In this document: one piece after another, positions 7,615-17,003 of the stretch
Layout: the number at the start of each line of letters is the position of its first letter
Position numbering within the stretch: the stretch's first letter is position 1
From: Peptococcaceae bacterium
GTDB lineage: Bacteria > Bacillota > Peptococcia > Peptococcales > Peptococcaceae
Length of the DNA stretch: 53,572 nt
Direction of reading: 5' to 3'
Assembly: GCA_019420345.1 (NCBI GenBank)
Contig: JAHZHI010000050.1
Span: 1 to 53,572 of the forward strand
The notes under the pieces: model-generated
The model's input: only the letters and a program-made list of their open reading frames with translations
The model's database searches: none
Told to the model about the DNA's origin: nothing
Position numbers and translations under genes: made by a program

Positions 7615-8091
7615 ATGAAACTGACTACCTTATGCTATATCGAGCAAGACGATGCCTATCTCATGCTGCACCGCATCAAAAAACAGCACGATGTCAACCA
7701 GGGAAAATGGATCGGTGTTGGCGGCAAATTTGAAGCTGGTGAATCGCCAGACGATTGCCTGCTGCGAGAGGTCTTCGAAGAAACTGGATTGACGCTCACA
7801 CGCTGGCGTTACCGTGGGGTTATCACCTTCTGTTACAATGACAACGATGCCGAATACATGCATCTATACACGGCTGACGGTTTTTCTGGTACCCTTGCTG
7901 AAAACTGTCGTGAAGGGGTTCTGCGCTGGATCAAAAAGAAAGACATTCCACAGCTTGCGCTTTGGCGTGGTGATCGTATTTTTCTACAGCTTCTTGCCGA
8001 CGAATACCCACCTTTTTCATTGAAGCTGGTTTATCATAACGACGATTTGCTTGAAGCCGTATTGGATGGAAAACCATTATCTTTCTCATAA
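7615..8091 (+). CDS. Nudix hydrolase (MutT / 8-oxo-dGTP diphosphatase type)
   Basis: 158-aa cytoplasmic pyrophosphohydrolase. The full Nudix box G-x5-E-x7-REUxEExGU is visible near residues 37-59 (GKFEAGESPDD, then REVFEETGLTL). The family cleaves nucleoside diphosphates linked to another group; length and the N-terminus (TTLCYIEQDDAYLMLHRIKK) resemble 8-oxo-dGTPase-like MutT proteins of Bacillota. The ATG at 7615 follows a weak GAGG. It lies directly behind the tRNA terminator and ends at a terminator shared with the convergent MarR gene. Confidence 0.85.
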   Translation: MKLTTLCYIEQDDAYLMLHRIKKQHDVNQGKWIGVGGKFEAGESPDDCLLREVFEETGLTLTRWRYRGVITFCYNDNDAEYMHLYTADGFSGTLAENCREGVLRWIKKKDIPQLALWRGDRIFLQLLADEYPPFSLKLVYHNDDLLEAVLDGKPLSFS

Positions 8092-8095
8092 ACGC

Positions 8096-8134
8096 AAAAA
8101 GTGTGATGCCACAAATGTGGCATCACACTTTTTT
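8096..8134. terminator. Bidirectional terminator between the Nudix and MarR genes
   Basis: Near-perfect stem of about 17 bp (AAAAAGTGTGATGCCACA and its complement) with loop AATG and A/T runs on both sides. It serves the two convergent genes. Confidence 0.92.
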
Positions 8135-8580
8135 CATGAAAATCGATCCATATTGTTAACCATTTGGTGAAAAACACGATAAAAAACTTGCAGATCATCG
8201 TCGGAAATGCCTTCTTTGACAGCAGTTGACGCTTCAATAGAGACATGATCGATGATGCGGCAGATACGCATGCCTGCTGGAGTGATCTTGACTTTTGAGC
8301 GCCAACGCCGTTTGACTTTTTCCTCTTCATGTACGACATACCCTCGCTCAACCAAATATTCAACGGCGCGAGAGGTCGCAGATTTATCTTCACAACATAA
8401 GTTAGCAAGTTCTGTAACGGTTAAACCATCAATATGATGCCCTAAGAAATAGAGCACCATGACATGCTGACTTTTTATGTCATACATCGCATAAATCGTT
8501 GTTTGTTTTTTTTTGATCTGTTGAAGCTTTTTATAGGCGGCAACCACCAATGTCATAAAATCTGTTACGCGGTGTTGCAT
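8134..8580 (-). CDS. MarR family regulator at the end of the fatty-acid operon
   Basis: 148-aa winged-helix protein. The helix-turn-helix and wing run from LTVTELANLCCEDKSATSRA through YLVERGYVVHEEEK to WRSKVKITPAGM. The ATG at 8580 has AAAGGAAG. The gene is last in the fab/acc transcription unit, 48 bp behind the acyl-CoA synthetase with no terminator between them. In Streptococcus and relatives a MarR-type repressor, FabT, encoded in the fab cluster controls the genes through TTGA...TCAA palindromes. By position and by the two TTGA-N4-TCAA boxes at the operon promoter, this protein may be the FabT analogue (inference). Orthology was not tested. Confidence 0.85.
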   Translation of the reverse strand: MQHRVTDFMTLVVAAYKKLQQIKKKQTTIYAMYDIKSQHVMVLYFLGHHIDGLTVTELANLCCEDKSATSRAVEYLVERGYVVHEEEKVKRRWRSKVKITPAGMRICRIIDHVSIEASTAVKEGISDDDLQVFYRVFHQMVNNMDRFS

Positions 8581-8628
8581 GCGGCACTTCCTTTGTATCT
8601 CGCCAGTTTATTCGCGTCAGGTCTATTA

Positions 8629-10275
8629 TTAAGAACGTGCTTCTTCTGCTTTACGTTGTTCAGCTTTCTTGATCTTACCACTGATGGTCTTATCCATTGC
8701 TTCGGTAAATTCAATAATACGCAGCCACTTGTATTCTGCCAGCTGACTGTTGCAGAAATCACGAAGTTCACGGTCAAGTTCTTTAGAAGCTGTATAGCCT
8801 GGCGCAAGAACGACAATGGCTTTAATGGCCTGGCCACGCAATTTATCTGGAACACCGATGACGCTGCATTCCAAAACAGCAGGATGCTTCATGAGCACTT
8901 CTTCAATTTCGTATGGCCCAATACGATACCCACCACTCTTAATGATGTCATCAAAACGGCCATGGAACCAATAATATCCATCCTTATCGCGATAAATGGC
9001 ATCACCTGTGTGGAAGACACCACCACGCCATACTTTCTTGTAGCGCACTTCATCGTCGAGGTAACCGCAGAGCACGCCAATTGGATGTTGGCCATTTTTT
9101 GGCACAATAACGATTTCACCAATTTCTTCGTCTTTAGCCAGTTCACCATCTTCATTACGCAATTCGATATGATACTGCGCCGATGGGATCCCCAAGGCGC
9201 CGTCCTTTGATGGAGCTCCAATAAAGTTTGCCAGCAACAAGGCCGTTTCAGTTTGTCCATATCCTTCACGAACATCTAAGCCAGTAGCTTCTTTAAACTT
9301 TTCAAAGATGTCTGGACTCATATATTCACCGGCAGTGCTTGCGTGTTCCAGCGCTGGAAAATCAAGGCTGGCTTTACGGGTCATATAACGATAAATGGTT
9401 GGTGGTGCACAGAAAGAGGTCACACCATATTTTCTAATGATGTTTGCCATCTGTTTTGGTTCGAAGTTATCAAAGTCGTAAACCATGACGGCACATTCAT
9501 TGAGCCACTGTCCATAGAGTTTCCCCCAGGACGATTTTGCCCAGCCTGTTTCAGAAACGGTGAAATGCAAGCCGCCATCTTTTGTTCCTTGCCAGTATTT
9601 AGCCGTTACAAAATGTGCCAAAGGATAAGCGAAATCATGAATAACACCTTTTGGCTGTTCGGTGGTCCCAGACGTAAAGTAAATGGCGATTGGATCGGTT
9701 GCCAGTGTTTCCTGACGTTCCAGAGTATCTGGTGCCTGTTTTGCAGCCGTATTCAGGCAAGCAAAACCTTCAACGCCTTCTTTTAACGTCCAGAGCTTGC
9801 AATCCATTCCTGTTCGCTGAACCGCTTCCATCATATGCTCCGGTACATCATTCTGAGTGGTGCAGATGATGGCATTGATTTTGGCTGCTTCAAGGCGATA
9901 GATGATATCATCTGGTGTCAGCATGTGAGTAACTGGGACCATGATAGCACCAATCTTATGCAGGGCAATGACCGTGAACCAATATTCATAATGGCGTTTC
10001 AACGCCAACATGACACGATCTCCGCGTTTTACGCCTGCTGCCAAAAGCACATTGGCGATACGATTGCTTTCGCGGCTAATATCTGAAAAAGAAAAGATAT
10101 GCTCTTCTCCCTGGGTGTTGCACCATACGAGGGCACGTTTGTCCGGGGTCTTAGCTGCGATTTCATCAATAACGTCATAACCAAAGTTAAAGTTTTCAGG
10201 ATAATGAACCTCAAGATCAATGAGTTTTCCGTTTTCATCCACGGTCTCATTGAAGAATTTTTGATAGATACTCAT
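8629..10275 (-). CDS. AMP-forming acyl-CoA synthetase (medium-chain / MACS-like)
   Basis: 548 aa, adenylate-forming superfamily: carboxylate + ATP + CoA to acyl-CoA + AMP + PPi. The AMP-binding P-loop reads YFTSGTTEQPKGV near residue 205, with Glu where Gly is usual. Other motifs are GYGQTETALL near 345, WFHGRFDDIIKSGGYRIGP near 440 and the C-terminal catalytic Lys in KTISGKIKK near 535. The ATG overlaps the accA stop codon (ATGA), and AGAGGAGC precedes it, so it is translationally coupled to the malonyl-CoA genes. Such a ligase inside a fatty-acid synthesis operon is unusual. It might make acyl-CoA primers or recycle fatty acids; the substrate is unknown. Confidence 0.87.
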   Translation of the reverse strand: MSIYQKFFNETVDENGKLIDLEVHYPENFNFGYDVIDEIAAKTPDKRALVWCNTQGEEHIFSFSDISRESNRIANVLLAAGVKRGDRVMLALKRHYEYWFTVIALHKIGAIMVPVTHMLTPDDIIYRLEAAKINAIICTTQNDVPEHMMEAVQRTGMDCKLWTLKEGVEGFACLNTAAKQAPDTLERQETLATDPIAIYFTSGTTEQPKGVIHDFAYPLAHFVTAKYWQGTKDGGLHFTVSETGWAKSSWGKLYGQWLNECAVMVYDFDNFEPKQMANIIRKYGVTSFCAPPTIYRYMTRKASLDFPALEHASTAGEYMSPDIFEKFKEATGLDVREGYGQTETALLLANFIGAPSKDGALGIPSAQYHIELRNEDGELAKDEEIGEIVIVPKNGQHPIGVLCGYLDDEVRYKKVWRGGVFHTGDAIYRDKDGYYWFHGRFDDIIKSGGYRIGPYEIEEVLMKHPAVLECSVIGVPDKLRGQAIKAIVVLAPGYTASKELDRELRDFCNSQLAEYKWLRIIEFTEAMDKTISGKIKKAEQRKAEEARS

Positions 10276-11066
10276 TGTAGCTCCTCTGTATATAATTTTC
10301 CAATGTTACGAAAACGCTGATAACGATTTTCACTCAGATCGTTTTCTTTGGAAAGAATTTCTATTTCATCAATTAACATTTTTTCCAAATCTTTATAGAA
10401 GATGCGCGACCCAAGATCTTTTTCTGAAATGATTTTTTCGGTAAAACCGAAACGGTAAGCATCTTGGGCTGTTAATTTCAAATTATCCGCGGCAACATCC
10501 GCTTTTTTCGCATCTTTCCATAGAATGCTGGCACATCCTTCCGGCGAAATGACCGAATAAACCGCATGCTCCAACATCCAAACACGGTTGGCCACACCAA
10601 GTGCCAGAGCCCCGCCACTACCGCCTTCACCAATAAAAATGGAAATGATCGGTACTTGGAAACCCATCATGGTCACAAGATTTTCAGCAATGGCCTGACC
10701 TTGCCCACGCGCTTCAGCGCCAATGCCGCAATAGGCACCGGAAGTATCAACAAAGCAAATGATAGGTCGATTAAATTTATCAGCCTGCTGCATCAGCCGC
10801 AGCGCCTTACGATAACCTTCTGGGTGTGGTGCCCCTGAAAGACGAGCATTACGTTCTTTGATACTGTGGCCTTTTTCTATTGCAATAACGGTTACAGGAC
10901 GTTTGCCAAGATAAGCCACACCGCCAACAATAGCGGCGTCATCAGCATAACGACGGTCTCCATGCAGTTCAAAGAATTCACTAAAGATCGCATTGATGTA
11001 ATCCAAGCCTGTTGGCCGCTTGCTGTCACGCGCGATCTTTACACTTTCAAACGCTTCTGTACTCAT
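10272..11066 (-). CDS. accA: Acetyl-CoA carboxylase carboxyltransferase, alpha subunit
   Basis: 264-aa AccA, the carboxyltransferase half that, with AccD, moves CO2 from carboxybiotin to acetyl-CoA. Crotonase-fold features are GHSIKERNARLSGAPHPEGYRKA, FVDTSGAYCGIGAEARGQGQAIAEN and IGEGGSGGALALGVANRVWMLE. It is on the short side of the family because the N-terminal helical extension is reduced. The start ATG overlaps the accD stop (ATGA), and its own stop overlaps the acyl-CoA synthetase start in the same way. Confidence 0.95.
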   Translation of the reverse strand: MSTEAFESVKIARDSKRPTGLDYINAIFSEFFELHGDRRYADDAAIVGGVAYLGKRPVTVIAIEKGHSIKERNARLSGAPHPEGYRKALRLMQQADKFNRPIICFVDTSGAYCGIGAEARGQGQAIAENLVTMMGFQVPIISIFIGEGGSGGALALGVANRVWMLEHAVYSVISPEGCASILWKDAKKADVAADNLKLTAQDAYRFGFTEKIISEKDLGSRIFYKDLEKMLIDEIEILSKENDLSENRYQRFRNIGKLYTEELQ

Positions 11067-11932
11067 TGGCCGCTCCTTTCTGCATGCAGTTTCAACAGGC
11101 GCGACAACACCACGCGCTGCTCGGAACGCGGAACAATGGCATCAACAAAGCCATGTTCAAGCAAAAATTCTGCTGTTTGAAAACCTTTTGGCAGGTTCTT
11201 GCGCGTTGTTTGTTCGATAACACGTGCACCAGCAAAGCCAATAATGGCGCCGGGCTCAGCCAAAATAATATCGCCTTCCATCGCAAAACTGGCTGTTACA
11301 CCACCTGTTGTTGGTCCAGTCAAAACCGGCATGTACAAAAGTCCAGCCTGACTGTGTTTGAAGACAGCGCCACTGACTTTCGCCATCTGCATCAAAGAGA
11401 ACAATCCCTCTTGCATGCGTGCGCCACCAGAAACAGTATATCCTACAACAGGCAGCCGTTCGCTGATGGCATGCTCAAACAATCTTGTCAAACGTTCACC
11501 AACTGCGGCACCCATGCTGCCCATCATAAACTTGCTTTCCATGACAAAAAAGCAGCATTTCGCCCCACCGATGGACGCTGTACCACATACAACAGCTTCA
11601 TTTTCGCCGGAAGAACGCTGTGCTTTATCCAATTTTTGATCATACTCATGGAATTGCAAAGGGTCTTGGGAGACAATATCAGAGAACATTTCATGGAAGC
11701 TGTTTCGGTCTGTAATGATAGCAATGCGGGAACGAGCAGATACCGTAAAATGATGACCACAATGTGGGCAGCAATTCAAGGTGTCTCCCAATTTTTCAAC
11801 CGCAATGGCACGATGACAGTTTGGGCAGCTGATTTCTTTCTTTTCAACTGCAGTCTGACTGGCTTTGCGCCCACCTGCCTCCAGTTCATTCTCTGGATTT
11901 CTGCGAAAGTTCAGAAACGCCATCCTACTCAC
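11063..11932 (-). CDS. accD: Acetyl-CoA carboxylase carboxyltransferase, beta subunit
   Basis: AccD, about 286-289 aa, partner of AccA. A four-Cys zinc ribbon near residues 35-57 (CPNCHRAIAVEK...CCPHCGHHF) is followed by the carboxyltransferase core (GTASIGGAKCCFFVMESKFMMG; YTVSGGARMQEG; GPTTGGVTASFAM). Two starts are possible: GTG at 11932, which overlaps the accC stop as GTGA but has GGAAGG only three bases away, or ATG at 11923, which would have a 12-base spacing. Neither is decisive. Confidence 0.94.
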   Translation of the reverse strand: MSRMAFLNFRRNPENELEAGGRKASQTAVEKKEISCPNCHRAIAVEKLGDTLNCCPHCGHHFTVSARSRIAIITDRNSFHEMFSDIVSQDPLQFHEYDQKLDKAQRSSGENEAVVCGTASIGGAKCCFFVMESKFMMGSMGAAVGERLTRLFEHAISERLPVVGYTVSGGARMQEGLFSLMQMAKVSGAVFKHSQAGLLYMPVLTGPTTGGVTASFAMEGDIILAEPGAIIGFAGARVIEQTTRKNLPKGFQTAEFLLEHGFVDAIVPRSEQRVVLSRLLKLHAERSGQ

Positions 11933-13236
11933 CGTCCTTCCATAAATCTCAAGTCATAGGTGCCCAAAACAAAGTCTTGTTCACCAATCAACGCCAATTG
12001 TTCTTCAATATTGGTCTCAACACCTTCTATGACCAATTCACACAAGGCTGTACGCATCTTACGCACCGCTTCATCGCGGTCATTTGCCCAAACAATCAAT
12101 TTGCCCAGCAAAGAATCATAAAATGGTGAAATGGTGTCGCCTTGGATTAAAAATGTATCAAAGCGTACAAAAGGTCCACCTGGCACATGCAGGGTCGTAA
12201 TCTTTCCTGTCGCACGCGCATTGATACGGCATTCGATGCACGTACCATGCAGGCAGACATCCTCTTGCGTGAATCCCAAAGGAATCCCGCACGCAACGCG
12301 AATCTGCCATTTGACAAGGTCCACACCGTAAAGCATTTCTGTAACCCCATGTTCAACCTGAAGACGCAGATTCATTTCCATAAACCAGAAATGGCCACTC
12401 TTATCCAGGAGAAATTCTAAGGTGCCTAGCCCCACATAGCCGATCTGTTTTACGGCTGCGCAAATATCCTTGATTAAGGCATCACGCATTTCCGGCGTTA
12501 CTGCTGGTGATGGCGCTTCTTCGATAAGTTTTTGATGGCGCAGCTGTACAGAGCAGTCACGTTCCCCTAAACAAACCACATCACCATATTCATCAGCAAG
12601 AATTTGGAATTCAACATGACGTGCAGGATATACGCATTTTTCCAAATACAGCGCACCATCACCAAAAGCCGCACGGCTTTCTGCTACAGCGGTTGCATAA
12701 ACTTGTTCCAGTTCTTCTGGAGAAGTCACCATGCGAATACCACGTCCGCCGCCGCCGGAACGTGCTTTCAACATGACCGGATAGCCGATATGTTCAGCCT
12801 GCTGCACTGCATCCTCCACGCTTTCCAATGTTTCGGTACCTGGAATGATTGGCAGACCCGCGTCCCGCATCATGGTTTTGATTTTTGATTTATCACTCAG
12901 CGCCTGCATGGTTTTTGCCGGGGCACCGATAAAGACCAGGTTATTGGCTTCACATAAAGCGGCGAAATGATCGTTTTCCGATAAAAAGCCATAACCGGGA
13001 TGAATGGCCACAGCGCCCGTTGCTAAAGCAGCGCTGATAATACGTGCTTCATTTAGATAACTTTCCGCACTTGCGCCAGGGCCAATGCAGATGCTTTCAT
13101 CGGCCAAAGCCGTATGAAGCGCATCTCTATCTGCTTCGGAATAAACCGCTACCGTTGAAATGCCCATTTCTTTGCAGGCACGAATGATACGGACCGCGAT
13201 TTCTCCGCGATTTGCAATCAGTATTTTTTTAAACAT
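11929..13236 (-). CDS. accC: Biotin carboxylase subunit of acetyl-CoA carboxylase
   Basis: 435-aa ATP-grasp enzyme that carboxylates biotin on AccB. The N-terminus FKKILIANRGEIAVRIIRAC is canonical. The glycine loop reads ARSGGGGRGIRMV near residue 160. The catalytic block reads EMNLRLQVEHGVTE, where most homologues have EMNTR[LI]QVEHPVTE, so Thr to Leu and Pro to Gly changes are seen beside the conserved Glu, Asn, Arg and His. It is slightly shorter than the usual 445-455 aa. The ATG at 13236 is chosen because upstream in-frame codons lie inside fabZ; the gap to fabZ is four bases. Confidence 0.95.
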   Translation of the reverse strand: MFKKILIANRGEIAVRIIRACKEMGISTVAVYSEADRDALHTALADESICIGPGASAESYLNEARIISAALATGAVAIHPGYGFLSENDHFAALCEANNLVFIGAPAKTMQALSDKSKIKTMMRDAGLPIIPGTETLESVEDAVQQAEHIGYPVMLKARSGGGGRGIRMVTSPEELEQVYATAVAESRAAFGDGALYLEKCVYPARHVEFQILADEYGDVVCLGERDCSVQLRHQKLIEEAPSPAVTPEMRDALIKDICAAVKQIGYVGLGTLEFLLDKSGHFWFMEMNLRLQVEHGVTEMLYGVDLVKWQIRVACGIPLGFTQEDVCLHGTCIECRINARATGKITTLHVPGGPFVRFDTFLIQGDTISPFYDSLLGKLIVWANDRDEAVRKMRTALCELVIEGVETNIEEQLALIGEQDFVLGTYDLRFMEGR

Positions 13237-13240
13237 AGCA

Positions 13241-13657
13241 TCACTGCTCCACGATGGCAAAAGAAAATTCAGCTTTCACACACAAGCGATCACCGACAAA
13301 CCCACTGCCTTCTGCAAAATAGAATGGTCCCATGTTGCGTTTGATGCGGCATTTGGTGGTAAACGTGTCTCCAGGTTTCACTGGAGACTTAAACTTCACC
13401 TTATCCATACCTGTGTACATTGGTAATTTGCCTTCTGTCATCTTATCACGCAGCAATACACAGGTAGACTGCGCCAGGATTTCGCAAAGAATCACTCCTG
13501 GCACCACTGGATTACCTGGAAAATGGCCCTGAAGGAACCATTCATCACCACGCACACGATAAGTGCCAATGGCCATATCTTCTTCCTGGTTGACTTCATC
13601 AACCAGCAACATGTTATCGCGGTGAGGCAGGATCTGCTTGATCTCTTCCTGGTTCAT
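13241..13657 (-). CDS. fabZ: 3-hydroxyacyl-ACP dehydratase
   Basis: 138-aa hot-dog-fold dehydratase of the elongation cycle. The N-terminus IKQILPHRDNMLLVDEV and the catalytic His/Glu region HFPGNPVVPGVILCEILAQ near residues 45-63 identify FabZ. The ATG at 13657 overlaps the accB stop (ATGA), with AAAGGAGATGG upstream. No separate FabA or FabN is present in the window. Confidence 0.95.
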   Translation of the reverse strand: MNQEEIKQILPHRDNMLLVDEVNQEEDMAIGTYRVRGDEWFLQGHFPGNPVVPGVILCEILAQSTCVLLRDKMTEGKLPMYTGMDKVKFKSPVKPGDTFTTKCRIKRNMGPFYFAEGSGFVGDRLCVKAEFSFAIVEQ

Positions 13658-14097
13658 ACATCCATCTCCTTTATGCGGAAAAGTTCTGTACCGTACTCAA
13701 CGAGCTGACCATTTTCTGCACAAACTTCTTCAATGATCCCATCGGCTTCAGCAACCACTTCGTTCATCAGCTTCATGGCTTCAATGATGCACAAGGTATC
13801 CCCACGGCTGACGTGATCACCAGCCTTGACGAATGGTTCTGCATCTTCGGTTGGTGCTGCGTAAAATACGCCAACCATTGGTGATTTAAAACTTACCGTT
13901 TTATAGGTCACATTGGTGGGTACCGGTGCAGCTGTTGGACGTACCATTGGCGCATTAACAGGTGCGGCTGCAGCAATCACCTGTGGCTTGCTGTCACATT
14001 CAAGGCGAAAGAAGCCGCGACTTTCATCGACTTCGATACCAGTAAGCCCAAGTTCTTTCATGAGCGCTGCATATTTTCTGATTGTCTCTTCATTCAT
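13654..14097 (-). CDS. accB: Biotin carboxyl carrier protein of acetyl-CoA carboxylase
   Basis: 147 aa. An N-terminal helix and an Ala/Pro-rich linker (AAAAPVNAPMVRPTAAPVP) precede the biotinyl domain. The biotin-accepting lysine is in IEAMKLMNEV near residue 109. The ATG at 14097 is preferred: AGAAAGGTG lies eight bases upstream. The GTG at 14106 that overlaps the fabF stop would have almost no spacing. Confidence 0.95.
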   Translation of the reverse strand: MNEETIRKYAALMKELGLTGIEVDESRGFFRLECDSKPQVIAAAAPVNAPMVRPTAAPVPTNVTYKTVSFKSPMVGVFYAAPTEDAEPFVKAGDHVSRGDTLCIIEAMKLMNEVVAEADGIIEEVCAENGQLVEYGTELFRIKEMDV

Positions 14098-14102
14098 TTC
14101 GC

Positions 14103-15344
14103 TCACACCTTTCTAAACGCCAGGCAAGCATTATGACCGCCAAAGCCCAGAGAATTTGAAAGGCAAAGATCAACGTCTGCCTTTACAGCCTGATTTGGCA
14201 CATAGTTCAGGTCACATGCTGGATCTGGTTCCTGCAAATTGATGGTTGGCGGAATGATGCCAGTGTTCAGCACTTTCAAGCACACAGCAGCTTCAATGGC
14301 ACCTGCTGCACCAAGAAGATGACCTGTCATAGACTTGGTCGAACTGATGAGCACCTCGTGAGCTTTTTCTTCGCCCAGTGCCGTTTTGATGGCAGTGGTT
14401 TCACCAGAATCGTTCATCTGAGTGCCCGTACCATGCGCATTGATATAAACACGATCATTGACACTGTAGCCAGATTCTTCCATAGCTTGAATCATTGCAC
14501 GCGCACCACCAGCAGCATCTGGAGCTGGCGATGTAATATGATAAGCATCGCAGGTAGAACCATAGCCGCAAATTTCTCCGTAGATTTTTGCGCCACGCGC
14601 TACAGCGTGTTCATATTCTTCCAATACAAGTGCCGTTGCACCTTCACCTATGACAAAGCCGCCGCGGCGTGCATCAAATGGGAGAGAGGCCGCATTTGGA
14701 TCATCCGAGGTCGACAAGGCATGCATATTAACAAACCCTGCAACACCAAGTTCGTTAACGGCTGCATCTGTACCACCGCTAATTACAGCATCAGCATAAC
14801 CATGACGAATTTGACGCAAGGCTTCGCCAATAGCATTTGAACCTGAAGCACAAGCCGTTACAGCTGGCATCGCTGCCCCTTGGCAATTATAGCGAATAGC
14901 AATCATACCAGCAGCCATGTTCGCAATCATCATTGGCACTAAATAAGGAGAAACGCGTCCTGGTCCTTTGGTCATAAGCTTTTGGTATTCCTTGGTCATC
15001 GTATTGATGCCGCCAATGCCCGAACCAAAATAAACCCCAATGCGATCCGGTGCCAACGTACCAATCACACCACTTTCTTCCACAGCCTGTACGGCTGCTG
15101 CCATAGCCAGCTGAGAAAAACGATCGCTGCGTAGAATTTCTTGTTTCGACATGTAATCGCGTGGTTCAAAGTTTTTGACTTCCCCTGCAACCTTTGCCTT
15201 ATAATCCGTAGCGTCAAAAAGCGTAATTGGCGCAATCCCATTGACACCATTTACGAGACTGTTCCAAGTTTCATCGAGGGTATTACCAACAGGAGATACG
15301 ACACCGATCCCTGTAACGACCACTCTACGTAATTGTTCGTTCAT
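14103..15344 (-). CDS. fabF: 3-oxoacyl-ACP synthase II (condensing enzyme)
   Basis: 413-aa KAS II with the Cys-His-His triad: Cys in VTACASGSNAIG near residue 165, His in NAHGTGTQMND near 302 and His in KSMTGHLLGAAG near 340. The N-terminus RRVVVTGIGVVSPVGN is canonical. The ATG at 15344 has AAAGGAGTG; longer in-frame extensions lack support. It is the only condensing enzyme in the operon, since fabH is absent. Confidence 0.96.
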   Translation of the reverse strand: MNEQLRRVVVTGIGVVSPVGNTLDETWNSLVNGVNGIAPITLFDATDYKAKVAGEVKNFEPRDYMSKQEILRSDRFSQLAMAAAVQAVEESGVIGTLAPDRIGVYFGSGIGGINTMTKEYQKLMTKGPGRVSPYLVPMMIANMAAGMIAIRYNCQGAAMPAVTACASGSNAIGEALRQIRHGYADAVISGGTDAAVNELGVAGFVNMHALSTSDDPNAASLPFDARRGGFVIGEGATALVLEEYEHAVARGAKIYGEICGYGSTCDAYHITSPAPDAAGGARAMIQAMEESGYSVNDRVYINAHGTGTQMNDSGETTAIKTALGEEKAHEVLISSTKSMTGHLLGAAGAIEAAVCLKVLNTGIIPPTINLQEPDPACDLNYVPNQAVKADVDLCLSNSLGFGGHNACLAFRKV

Positions 15345-15357
15345 GCAAACACTCCTT

Positions 15358-16092
15358 TTACATCGCCATACCGCCATCAACACGCAACACTTCACCAGTG
15401 ATGTATGCAGCATCTGCTAAGAAGACAATCGCTTCAGCAACTTCTTCCGCTTCACCAGCACGTGCCAATGGAATCATTTTCAACCATGGACTGTTTTCAC
15501 CGCCCAAGTCTTTCGTCATATCTGTAGCAATAAAACCAGGCGCTACTGCGTTACAGCGAATATTTTTTGCAGCCAATTCTTTGGCGGTAGATTTTGTCAA
15601 ACCAATGATTCCAGCCTTTGATGCCGAATAATTGCATTGTCCAGCATTACCCGTCAAACCAACAACGGAAGAAACATTGACAATGCTGCCGCCTTTGTTG
15701 CGGATGAAAATACCGCAGCACTGGCGAATCATATTAAAGGTACCTTTGAGGTTGGTCGCAATAACTGCGTCAAAATCTTCTTCGCGCATCATTGCCAAAA
15801 GCTTGTCGCGCGTAATCCCAGCGCAATTGATCAAGATGTCAACGGTGCCAAACGTGTCCTTAATAGCCGCAACAGTTTCTTTTGTCTGTGCAAAATCTGC
15901 GACATCACACTGGAAGGCTTCTGCTTTTACCCCATAGCTGTCACGGCAAATGGTGCAGACTTCGTTAGCGGCGGCTTCATTGCCAGCATAAATGACTGCA
16001 ACATTCGCACCCAAACTTGCCAGCTTCTTTGCGGTAGCCGCGCCAATGCCTCGGGACCCACCAGTAACAATGGCTGTTTTTCCCTGAATCAT
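15358..16092 (-). CDS. fabG: 3-oxoacyl-ACP reductase
   Basis: 244-aa short-chain dehydrogenase. The cofactor motif TGGSRGIGAAT lies near residues 10-20, the NNAG-equivalent reads INCAG, and the catalytic Ser-Tyr-Lys are in NVSSVVGLTG and CNYSASKAG (about 138, 151, 155). The C-terminus ITGEVLRVDGGMAM is typical. The start ATG overlaps the fabD stop (ATGA). Confidence 0.96.
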   Translation of the reverse strand: MIQGKTAIVTGGSRGIGAATAKKLASLGANVAVIYAGNEAAANEVCTICRDSYGVKAEAFQCDVADFAQTKETVAAIKDTFGTVDILINCAGITRDKLLAMMREEDFDAVIATNLKGTFNMIRQCCGIFIRNKGGSIVNVSSVVGLTGNAGQCNYSASKAGIIGLTKSTAKELAAKNIRCNAVAPGFIATDMTKDLGGENSPWLKMIPLARAGEAEEVAEAIVFLADAAYITGEVLRVDGGMAM

Positions 16093-17003
16093 GCCTTCAC
16101 CTCTTCTAAGATTTTTGCAAATTCTTCTACCGTTCCTGTCGTGTAACGACGCACCGATGGATCAATGCGTTTAATCATCCCACTAAGGGTATCGCCAGGT
16201 CCGATTTCAATAAAGGTATCCACCCCTGCTGCAATCATATTGCGCACTGTGGTTTCCCAGCGTACTGGGGATGCAATTTGTTTTGCAAGCGTTGCTGCCA
16301 CATCGCTGCCATAGGCTTCCCCATTGTAATTAGCATAAACAGGAATGTCTAAGGACTGTATCGTCGTCGCAGCCAGTTCCTTTTCAAAGGATGCCGCAGC
16401 ATCACGCATAAATGGCGAATGGAATCCGCCTTTGACTTTCAGCGGTACAGCACGCCCGCCTGCTTCTTTTACAGCAGCACTGAATGCTTTGATCTCATCT
16501 GCAAGCCCAGAGCAAGACACCTGACCAGGGCAATTGAAGTTGACCGGATACACATTGTCGAAGCCTTCACAAAGTTTTTCAACATCTTCTGCTGACAATT
16601 TCAATGCAGCCACCATAGCAGTTGGCTGTTCCTCTGCCGCTTGCTGCATCAAAGCGCCGCGCTTGCAAACAAGGCGAAACATGTCCGCAAAATCACCAGC
16701 ACCAGCATAAGCCAAAGCAGCCAGTTCACCTAATGAAAAGCCAGCCGCCATGTCCGCGCGAATGCCGCTCTCTGCAAGGGCAGCCGCCGTTGCGAGCTCG
16801 ACAACGAACATGTCCGGCTGGGTATTTTTTGTTTCTTTCAACACCGCTTCTTCGCTTTCAAAGCACTCACTCAATGTGCCCGGGCGAAGTGCTTCAGCAG
16901 CATCAAATACTGCCTTTGCGGCAGCGCTTTTATCATAAAAATCTTTGCCCATGCCACTGTGCTGTGCACCTTGGCCGGCAAAGACGAATGCTATTTTACC
17001 CAC
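16089..17003 (-). CDS. fabD: Malonyl-CoA:ACP transacylase
   Basis: 304 aa. It loads malonyl groups onto ACP. The N-terminal FAGQGAQHSGMG, nucleophilic Ser in GFSLGE near residue 91 and active-site His in GGFHSPFM near 196 are present. It starts with GTG at 17003 behind AAAGGAGC and overlaps the last 13 bases of fabK. Confidence 0.95.
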   Translation of the reverse strand: MGKIAFVFAGQGAQHSGMGKDFYDKSAAAKAVFDAAEALRPGTLSECFESEEAVLKETKNTQPDMFVVELATAAALAESGIRADMAAGFSLGELAALAYAGAGDFADMFRLVCKRGALMQQAAEEQPTAMVAALKLSAEDVEKLCEGFDNVYPVNFNCPGQVSCSGLADEIKAFSAAVKEAGGRAVPLKVKGGFHSPFMRDAAASFEKELAATTIQSLDIPVYANYNGEAYGSDVAATLAKQIASPVRWETTVRNMIAAGVDTFIEIGPGDTLSGMIKRIDPSVRRYTTGTVEEFAKILEEVKA

